Source of the DNA: JACRCE01 sp038043305
GTDB lineage: Bacteria; Desulfobacterota; GWC2-55-46
NCBI GenBank assembly: GCA_038043305.1
Contig: JBBTCG010000175.1
Coordinates: 1-7,327, forward strand
Direction of reading: 5' to 3'
Length of the DNA: 7,327 nt
Both the position numbers and the translations under genes were made by a program. The notes under the pieces were generated by a model. The model worked only from the letters and a program-made list of their open reading frames with translations, made no database searches and was not told the DNA's origin. Below, in pieces: positions 1-4,661 of the stretch. Position 1 is the first letter of the stretch. Each line of letters begins with the position of its first letter.

Positions 1-83
1 AGGAAGGCGAGAGCGTCGTAACCTCCGGCACGATCAACGACGCGCTGCCAAAGGCACAGAGAAGGCGGTACGTGATCTTTTAG
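1..83 (+). CDS. C-terminal end of a probable periplasmic adaptor (MacA/HlyD-like), partial
   Basis: Only the last 26 codons are present: the first complete codon is at 3 and the stop TAG is at 81-83. The peptide begins EGESVVTSGTIND and ends RRRYVIF. An acidic-Gly-acidic stretch followed by VVTSG resembles the C-terminal part of RND/MacA-type membrane fusion proteins, where a phrase like 'GLKEGDxVVTSG' is common. The gene stops 20 bases before the ABC ATPase, which fits the usual adaptor-ATPase-permease order. If correct, the protein spans the periplasm and links the inner-membrane permease to an outer-membrane channel. The fragment is too short for a firm family call, so the assignment rests mainly on context. 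Confidence 0.55.
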   Translation, partial: EGESVVTSGTINDALPKAQRRRYVIF

Positions 84-103
84 CGGGCTGCCGGAGAAAC
101 GCC

Positions 104-760
104 ATGATCGAGCTTATTGACATCAAAAAATCATACCGCATGGGGTCCTCAATGGTTGACGCCCTCAAGGGCATAAGCCTTATTGTCAAGAAGGGCGAGT
201 ACGCTGCCATAATGGGGCCTTCGGGCAGCGGCAAGTCTACTCTAATGAACATAATCGGATGCCTTGACAGGCCCACAAGCGGTTCTTACACGCTCTCCGG
301 CGTCAGGGTGGACGCGATGACAGAGGATGAGCTTGCCCGCATAAGAAACACGCATATCGGCTTTGTTTTCCAGACCTTTAACCTGCTTTCAAGGCACACG
401 GCGCTTGAGAACGTGGAACTGCCGCTTCTGTACGCAGGAGTAACCGATACCCAGGGCCGCGCAATGGCCGCGCTTGAGGCCGTGCTGCTTGGGGCAAGGG
501 CCGGACACAAACCGAATGAGCTTTCCGGCGGAGAGCGCCAGAGGGTCGCAATCGCCCGCGCACTCGTTTCAAACCCGTCAATAATACTTGCCGATGAGCC
601 TACTGGAAACCTCGACAGCGTCAGCGGCGCCGAGATACTGAAGATATTCGACGATCTGCACGCGAAGGGGAGCACCATAGTCCTTGTTACGCACGATTCT
701 GATGTGGCCGGAAGGACTCAAAGGACGATAACGATTCGTGATGGGGCGATTGCGGTTTGA
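104..760 (+). CDS. ABC transporter ATP-binding protein, MacB/LolD type
   Basis: This 218-residue protein is a complete nucleotide-binding subunit that would power the permease encoded next. Visible motifs are Walker A GPSGSGKST (38-46), Q-loop Gln90 in FVFQTFNLL, signature LSGGERQR (140-147), Walker B IILADEP (160-166) with catalytic Glu165, D-loop NLD (169-171) and H-loop His197 in VTHD. The signature-to-Walker-B arrangement and the text ADEPTGNLDS are typical of the MacB/LolD/FtsE family. It lacks membrane segments, so ATPase and permease are separate chains, unlike E. coli MacB where they are fused. The start ATG has a GGAG Shine-Dalgarno at 93-96, seven bases upstream. The substrate cannot be read from the sequence; drugs, peptides, siderophores or lipoproteins are all possible for this family. 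Confidence 0.93.
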   Translation: MIELIDIKKSYRMGSSMVDALKGISLIVKKGEYAAIMGPSGSGKSTLMNIIGCLDRPTSGSYTLSGVRVDAMTEDELARIRNTHIGFVFQTFNLLSRHTALENVELPLLYAGVTDTQGRAMAALEAVLLGARAGHKPNELSGGERQRVAIARALVSNPSIILADEPTGNLDSVSGAEILKIFDDLHAKGSTIVLVTHDSDVAGRTQRTITIRDGAIAV

Positions 761-792
761 GAGTCGAAGGATTTAAGGACGCCGCACGCCGG

Positions 793-826
793 CTCCCCAA
801 CCCCCTCCGCTCCCTAACCCCCTCCG
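793..826 (+). repeat. C-rich tandem direct repeat, two 17-base units
   Basis: Two adjacent 17-base units, 793-809 (CTCCCCAACCCCCTCCG) and 810-826 (CTCCCTAACCCCCTCCG), differ at one position. They lie in the 117-base gap between the ABC ATPase and its permease and run directly into the hairpin at 828-847. C-rich 'CCCTAACCCCCTCC' strings ending in a GGGGGAG hairpin are a familiar style of dispersed extragenic repeat in Gram-negative genomes. This copy may belong to such a family, but that is from memory and unverified. Confidence 0.75.
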
Positions 827-827
827 G

Positions 828-847
828 CTCCTCCTTATCAGGGGGAG
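828..847 (+). repeat. Hairpin within the ATPase-permease gap
   Basis: CTCCTCCT (828-835) pairs with AGGGGGAG (840-847) across a TATC loop (836-839). The stem is eight pairs long with a single T-G wobble. No T-run follows, so it does not look like an intrinsic terminator. It lies 19 bases upstream of the permease ribosome-binding site and, with the tandem repeat before it, probably forms one repeat element. It could protect or process the mRNA and so set ATPase and permease levels differently. Confidence 0.65.
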
Positions 848-865
848 AGCGGTTATCGGTAAAAT

Positions 866-870
866 AAGGA
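866..870 (+). promoter_or_regulatory. Ribosome binding site of the MacB-like permease
   Basis: AAGGA at 866-870 is seven bases before the ATG at 878. It supports this start, since the C-rich upstream gap otherwise contains no coding sequence. Confidence 0.7.
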
Positions 871-877
871 CATCGTT

Positions 878-2086
878 ATGCTGCTCTTAAAAACCATGAA
901 GGTCGCCTTCAGGGCCATACTGGCCAACAAGATGCGAACCGGGCTGACCATGCTCGGCATCGTCATTGGCGTGGCCGCGATAATCGCCATGATCTCCATA
1001 GGCGAGGGCGCAAAGGCTCAGGTCGTGGAGTCCATAACGAGGTTCGGAACCAATTCGCTCAGGGTGCGTCCGGGCGCGGCGCGCCTCGGGCACATACAGA
1101 CAGGCTCGGTTGAAACCCTTACCGTCGAGGACGCGGACGCCATAAGGGCGGGGGTGGAGGGCGTGGCTTATGCAAGCCCGGCCATATCCAACACCTCGCA
1201 GGTAAAGTACGCCAACAAGAACTCCACCACTCTCATTACCGGCACCACGCCTGAGTACATGACCATCAACAACTTTCCGGTTGACACCGGGCGTTTTTTC
1301 GACGCAACGGATTTGAAGCTCATAAAGCGCGTGGCGGTCCTCGGCACGACCGTCAAAAAAGAGCTGTTCGGCGACGGCCCGGCGATCGGCTCGGAGATCA
1401 AGGTCTCTGGCCAGAGCTTTCTCGTCATCGGCGTCATGCAGGCAAAGGGGCAGACCTCGTGGTATGACCCCGACGATCAGGTCTTCATACCGATAACCAC
1501 GTCGCAAAAGCGGCTTTTAAGTCAGGACCACATAAACGACGTCTACATACAGGTTAAGACGGTTGACGCGATACCAAAGGTAAAGACCGACGTTGAAAAA
1601 CTCCTTCGCGCAAGGCACAGGATCGCCTCTGACGCGGAGTCGGATTTCAGCATAAGGGACTTCAGCGAGTTCGTGCGGACGCTCAAGGCAACGGTGAGGA
1701 CGTTTTCGATTTTACTGTCCGGCATTGCCGCGGTGTCGCTCCTTGTGGGCGGCATAGGCGTGATGAACATAATGCTCGTGTCCGTTACCGAGCGCACGAG
1801 GGAGATAGGCATCCGCATGGCCGTTGGCGCGCGCCGCGCCGACATACTGAGGCAGTTCCTGATAGAGGCGATATCAATAACGATTACGGGCGGCGCTATC
1901 GGCGTAGGTCTCGGCATGGCGATAAGCAAACTCATCTCATGGTTCGGCGAATGGCAGACCATAATAACGCCGTATTCGGTAGTGCTCGGCTTTTTTTTTG
2001 CAGTTGCGATAGGCGTCATATTCGGGATATATCCGGCCCGAAAGGCATCCCTTCTCGACCCGATAGAAGCGCTGCGATATGAGTAA
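878..2086 (+). CDS. MacB-like ABC transporter permease (FtsX family)
   Basis: This 402-residue inner-membrane subunit shows the type VII (mechanotransmission) exporter layout. There is an N-terminal cytoplasmic helix and TM1 (about 23-42, LGIVIGVAAIIAMISIG), a large periplasmic MacB-PCD domain (about 45-270), then TM2 (about 276-304), TM3 (about 328-354) and TM4 (about 367-386). The FtsX hallmark VTERTREIGIRMAVGARR (303-320) follows TM2, and the protein ends with PARKASLLDPIEALRYE, the standard family C-terminus. It would pair with the ATPase at 104-760 and the adaptor before it to drive export through an outer-membrane channel. The stop codon overlaps the start of the next gene by eight bases. 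Codons for Phe372-Phe374 form a run of nine T (1991-1999), a possible slippage site. The family call is firm; the substrate is unknown. Confidence 0.92.
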   Translation: MLLLKTMKVAFRAILANKMRTGLTMLGIVIGVAAIIAMISIGEGAKAQVVESITRFGTNSLRVRPGAARLGHIQTGSVETLTVEDADAIRAGVEGVAYASPAISNTSQVKYANKNSTTLITGTTPEYMTINNFPVDTGRFFDATDLKLIKRVAVLGTTVKKELFGDGPAIGSEIKVSGQSFLVIGVMQAKGQTSWYDPDDQVFIPITTSQKRLLSQDHINDVYIQVKTVDAIPKVKTDVEKLLRARHRIASDAESDFSIRDFSEFVRTLKATVRTFSILLSGIAAVSLLVGGIGVMNIMLVSVTERTREIGIRMAVGARRADILRQFLIEAISITITGGAIGVGLGMAISKLISWFGEWQTIITPYSVVLGFFFAVAIGVIFGIYPARKASLLDPIEALRYE

Positions 2087-3215
2087 AACGGCCTTTGTCT
2101 ATTCCGATAAGTTCGGCTCATTCCACTACGGCCTTGACCATCCGATGCGTCCTGCGCGCTTGAAGCTCACCTTTGAGCTTATCGAGAGCCTCGGCCTTTC
2201 CTCGCTGCCCGGCTCTGAAATCATAGAGGCAAGAAAGGCAACGGAGAGCGAGCTGTTGGTTTTTCATTCCCCGGCCTATCTCAAGGTATTAAGGGAGGCG
2301 AATACCGGCATCATCCCGGTTGACGGCCAGATACACGGCCTTGGGTACGGAGACAATCCGGCCTTCAGGGGCGTATACGAATGGTCCCTTTACAGCGCAG
2401 GGGCCTCTATACAAGCCGCCCTCCTTGTGGCGCAAGGCAAATGCAACGCCGCCTTCAACGTCGCCGGAGGGTTGCACCACGCCATGCCGTCAAGGGCTTC
2501 CGGCTTTTGTTATTTGAACGACGCGGCAGTTGCCATAGCGCATCTCGTAAAGCTTGGCAAGCGCGTGGCCTACGTTGACATTGACGCTCACCACGGGGAC
2601 GGGGTTGAATATGCCTTTTACGACTCAAAGGACGTTCTTACGATCTCGATTCACGAAAGCGGGATGTACCTGTTTCCGGGCACAGGCGCGCCGACCGACA
2701 TCGGCATAAAGGACGGCAGGGGATATGCGGTCAACCTGCCGCTGCCGCCCGGTTCAGGGGACGCGCTCTTTTACGACGCCTTTGATGAAGTGGTTCCGCC
2801 CTTTATCGAGGCTTATCGCCCGGACGTGCTCGTTACGCAGCTTGGGGTGGACACCTTTGCAACCGACCCTATTACGCATCTGAACCTGACTACCAATGGA
2901 TTTGAACGCATGGTCAAGACCTTTCGCTCATTCAACCTCCCGTGGGTTCTCCTCGGAGGCGGGGGCTATGACCTCAGTAACGTTGCAAGGGCATGGACCC
3001 TTGCATGGGCCATAATGAACGACGTGAGCGCGCCGGAGCGTATCCCCGCTGATTTCATTGAAAAGAACGGCAACATATTCAGGTCAGACCTCTTGAGGGA
3101 TGAGCCGTTGGACGCGGCTCCTCCACGGGCGTCAGACATTAGCGCCGCTTATGCGGACATGGCCTTTCTCAGGAAAGAGGTCTTGCCGCTTGTAAAAAGC
3201 GGCTCAGTGCCGTAA
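2079..3215 (+). CDS. acuC: Histone deacetylase family zinc hydrolase (AcuC-like)
   Basis: This 378-residue protein is a full-length arginase/deacetylase-fold enzyme that removes acetyl groups from lysine side chains or acetylated amines. The class I HDAC catalytic set is intact: His133-His134 in GGLHHAM, zinc ligands Asp169 and His171 within VDIDAHHGDG (with charge-relay Asp167 and Asp174), zinc ligand Asp258 in QLGVDTFATDP, and catalytic Tyr297 in GGGGYDL. The N-terminal DHPMRPARLKLT is typical of AcuC. In Bacillus, AcuC deacetylates acetyl-CoA synthetase; an acetylpolyamine amidohydrolase role is an alternative. ATG overlaps the permease stop (ATGAGTAA, 2079-2086), implying translational coupling; the upstream AGAAG at 2065-2069 is a weak ribosome site. 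No signal peptide is visible, so it should be cytoplasmic. The fold and chemistry are certain; the physiological substrate is not. Confidence 0.92.
   Translation: MSKTAFVYSDKFGSFHYGLDHPMRPARLKLTFELIESLGLSSLPGSEIIEARKATESELLVFHSPAYLKVLREANTGIIPVDGQIHGLGYGDNPAFRGVYEWSLYSAGASIQAALLVAQGKCNAAFNVAGGLHHAMPSRASGFCYLNDAAVAIAHLVKLGKRVAYVDIDAHHGDGVEYAFYDSKDVLTISIHESGMYLFPGTGAPTDIGIKDGRGYAVNLPLPPGSGDALFYDAFDEVVPPFIEAYRPDVLVTQLGVDTFATDPITHLNLTTNGFERMVKTFRSFNLPWVLLGGGGYDLSNVARAWTLAWAIMNDVSAPERIPADFIEKNGNIFRSDLLRDEPLDAAPPRASDISAAYADMAFLRKEVLPLVKSGSVP
3185..3203 (+). other. Stem-loop in the 3' end of the deacetylase gene
   Basis: GCCGCTT (3185-3191) and AAGCGGC (3197-3203) form a perfect seven-pair stem with a five-base loop. 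It ends ten bases before the stop codon and 30 bases before the ald start. No T-run follows, so read-through into ald is expected. It could influence mRNA stability or ald translation, but may be chance within coding sequence. Confidence 0.4.
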
Positions 3216-3233
3216 AGTGAAAAATATCCCATT

Positions 3234-4343
3234 ATGATAATCGGCATCCCAAAAGAGATAAAAGAGAACGAATACCGGGTAGGATGCGTGCCTTCCGGAG
3301 TAAAAGCTTTGGCCGACGCGGGGCACTTAGTTCTTGTCGAGTCCGGGGCCGGGCTTGGCAGTTCCATAACCGATGACGACTACGCGGCATCAGGCGCTGA
3401 GATTGTCCAGTCGGCAACGGAGGTCTACGGACGCGCCGCGCTTATCGTAAAGGTAAAGGAGCCGAGGCCGGAGGAGTATAATCTCATCCGGCCAGGCCAG
3501 ATGATATTCACCTTTTTGCACCTTGCCGTTGGCCCGTCCCTTGCAGACGCGCTCATAAACAAGGGCGTAACTGCCATTGCCTATGAAACCGTTGAGCTTG
3601 AGAACGGAACCCTGCCTTTGCTGCATCCCATGAGCGAGGTTGCCGGAAGGCTTGCCGTGCTTGCAGGCGCTCATGCCCTGATGAAGCACTACGGAGGCAG
3701 AGGAACGCTCCTTAGCGGTGTACCCGGCGTTGCCCCTGGAAACGTGGTCATACTCGGCGCCGGGGTTGCCGGGGTCAACGCGGCAAGGATCGCCGTGGGC
3801 GTTGGCGCCGACGTTACGGTTATGGATACCAAACAAGAGCGCCTCCGCACCATTGACGATACATTTCAAGGACGCCTAAAAACCATCGCGTCAAACGCAT
3901 ACAATATTGAAAACGTGCTTAAAAGATGCGACCTGCTCATCGGCGCGGTGCATATACCCGGCGCAAGAACACCAAGATTGGTTACAAGACAGATGCTTGG
4001 TTTTATGAAAAAGGGCGCGGTCATCGTGGACGTCTCGGTTGATCAGGGCGGGTGCGTTGAGACCATACGGGGAACGACCCACTCCAACCCGACTTACGAG
4101 GTTGACGGCATAGTGCACTACGGCGTTGCCAACATGCCGGGCGCGGTCCCGAGGACAGCGACCTTTGCCCTTACGAACGCAACCCTCCCTTATGTCCTTG
4201 CGCTTGCCGGCAAGGCGCTCAAAGCGGCTTGCGTTGCGATGCCGGGCCTTGCAAAGGGTATAAACCTTTACAACGGATGCGTTACTCATAGATCGGTTGC
4301 TCAGGCGATTGGCAGGGATTTTACGCCCTTACCTTTTTTGTAA
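3234..4343 (+). CDS. ald: Alanine dehydrogenase
   Basis: This cytoplasmic enzyme interconverts L-alanine plus NAD+ and pyruvate plus ammonia plus NADH. At 369 residues it has the normal family length (about 370). It opens with the canonical MIIGIPKEIKENEYRV, which fixes the start. Key residues match the well-studied Mycobacterium tuberculosis enzyme at the same numbers: Arg15 and Lys75 (VKVKEP) for substrate, catalytic His96 (FLHLA) and Asp270 (VSVDQGG), and Asn300 in VANMPGAVPRT. The Rossmann nucleotide loop GAGVAG is at 175-180, with Asp198 for the adenosine ribose. It lies 18 bases after the deacetylase stop with no strong ribosome site (only GTGA near 3217-3220), so its translation may depend on coupling. 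The last residues (FTPLPFL) and the stop codon lie in a perfect inverted repeat at 4329-4352. Confidence 0.97.
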   Translation: MIIGIPKEIKENEYRVGCVPSGVKALADAGHLVLVESGAGLGSSITDDDYAASGAEIVQSATEVYGRAALIVKVKEPRPEEYNLIRPGQMIFTFLHLAVGPSLADALINKGVTAIAYETVELENGTLPLLHPMSEVAGRLAVLAGAHALMKHYGGRGTLLSGVPGVAPGNVVILGAGVAGVNAARIAVGVGADVTVMDTKQERLRTIDDTFQGRLKTIASNAYNIENVLKRCDLLIGAVHIPGARTPRLVTRQMLGFMKKGAVIVDVSVDQGGCVETIRGTTHSNPTYEVDGIVHYGVANMPGAVPRTATFALTNATLPYVLALAGKALKAACVAMPGLAKGINLYNGCVTHRSVAQAIGRDFTPLPFL

Positions 4344-4352
4344 AAAAGGTAA
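4329..4352 (+). terminator. Perfect inverted repeat across the ald stop codon, possible terminator
   Basis: TTACCTTTTTT (4329-4339) and AAAAAAGGTAA (4342-4352) are exact reverse complements separated by GT. The stop codon TAA (4341-4343) lies inside the repeat. The stem is AT-rich, so a realistic loop would be wider than two bases. A modest T-rich string, ACTTTTAATT, begins about ten bases later. It sits where the upstream operon should end and could act in termination or 3'-end protection. The weak stem and distant T-run make a classical terminator uncertain; a dispersed palindromic repeat that now supplies the stop is equally possible. Confidence 0.45.
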
Positions 4353-4460
4353 GCCAAAAAACTTTTAATTGGGAATAATCAACCGGGCTGACGACCGGTT
4401 GCGCCTCGCGAGCGCCGCAGGCGTGATAAGACGGGCTTCAAAATGAACACTTCCTTGCCG

Positions 4461-4488
4461 GGGCTAACCGAGCCTTTACGGTTAGCCC
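4461..4488. repeat. Perfect 10-base-arm hairpin in the ald-lysS spacer
   Basis: GGGCTAACCG (4461-4470) and CGGTTAGCCC (4479-4488) are exact reverse complements around the loop AGCCTTTA. This is the strongest secondary-structure element of the spacer and should fold stably in RNA from either strand. No T-run follows on either strand, so it is not a standard intrinsic terminator. It could be a palindromic repeat, a protein-binding site or part of a structured 5' leader if transcription starts upstream of it. Confidence 0.7.
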
Positions 4489-4548
4489 AAACCAATATTG
4501 CCCATGCGCCCTTTGCCCTTCCCGCACAAACCCAAGCCGTCAAACCCC

Positions 4549-4577
4549 TTGAAAATCCGTGCACATTGAAATCCGTG
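4549..4577 (+). repeat. Short direct repeat TTGAAA(A)TCCGTG
   Basis: TTGAAAATCCGTG (4549-4561) and TTGAAATCCGTG (4566-4577) differ only by one A and are spaced by four bases (CACA). Copies begin 17 bases apart, between one and two helical turns. It lies just upstream of the putative lysS promoter. It could be a tandem regulator site or the edge of a degenerate repeat; nothing further can be said from one copy pair. Confidence 0.5.
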
Positions 4578-4580
4578 GGC

Positions 4581-4609
4581 TTGACTCTCCCTGTCAAATA
4601 AGTTAACTT
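4581..4609 (+). promoter_or_regulatory. Candidate sigma-70-type promoter for lysS-lolC
   Basis: TTGACT (4581-4586) is a five-of-six match to the -35 consensus. Seventeen bases later lies TAACTT (4604-4609), only a weak -10. A better -10, TATATT (4612-4617), has spacing too long for that -35 (25 bases) but could pair with CTGTCA (4591-4596) at 15 bases. The AT-rich 4595-4623 region, absent elsewhere in the spacer, supports a promoter here. The palindrome AAGTTAACTT (4600-4609) overlaps the core and could be an operator. Exact boxes are uncertain. Confidence 0.35.
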
Positions 4610-4645
4610 CATATATTCATAAATCCGGTAAGCCGGAAACATCGT

Positions 4646-4650
4646 AAGGA
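4646..4650 (+). promoter_or_regulatory. Ribosome binding site of lysS
   Basis: AAGGA at 4646-4650 is eleven bases before the ATG at 4662, slightly longer than ideal. A small hairpin, TCCGG/CCGGA (4624-4637) with a TAAG loop, lies just upstream and leaves the site open. Confidence 0.55.
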
Positions 4651-4661
4651 CATAAAGCGTC

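Larger units (their letters stand above)
4344..4661. other. Non-coding spacer dense in inverted repeats between ald and lysS
   Basis: I see no gene in these 318 bases. The stretch holds the right arm of the ald-stop repeat and AACCGG/CCGGTT (4381-4386 and 4395-4400). CGCCT/AGGCG (4402-4406 and 4419-4423) encloses a CTCGCGAG palindrome (4405-4412). The strong hairpin at 4461-4488, a direct repeat at 4549-4577, the ten-base palindrome AAGTTAACTT (4600-4609) and TCCGG/CCGGA (4624-4628 and 4633-4637) follow. Base composition swings from GC-rich at the left to AT-rich just before lysS, as expected if the left part is repeat material and the right part is a promoter. An open frame on the minus strand (4379-4663) looks fortuitous. 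Confidence 0.7.

Noticed and set aside
837..865. Internal promoter before the permease (TAAAAT at 860-865)
   Set aside because: The -10-like box is good, but no -35-like sequence lies 16-18 bases upstream and the box nearly abuts the ribosome site, leaving almost no leader.
1543..2121. 192-codon minus-strand frame
   Set aside because: It is antisense to the FtsX domain of the permease; the forward strand carries the conserved family motifs.
4461..4488. Intrinsic terminator for ald or a convergent gene
   Set aside because: The hairpin is strong, but neither strand has a T-run after the stem, and there is no minus-strand gene for it to terminate. It is kept only as a structural repeat.
4344..4661. 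T-box or lysine riboswitch upstream of lysS
   Set aside because: I looked for a T-box-like conserved bulge motif (AGGGTGGNACCGCG) and for a lysine-riboswitch-like multi-helix pattern and found neither.
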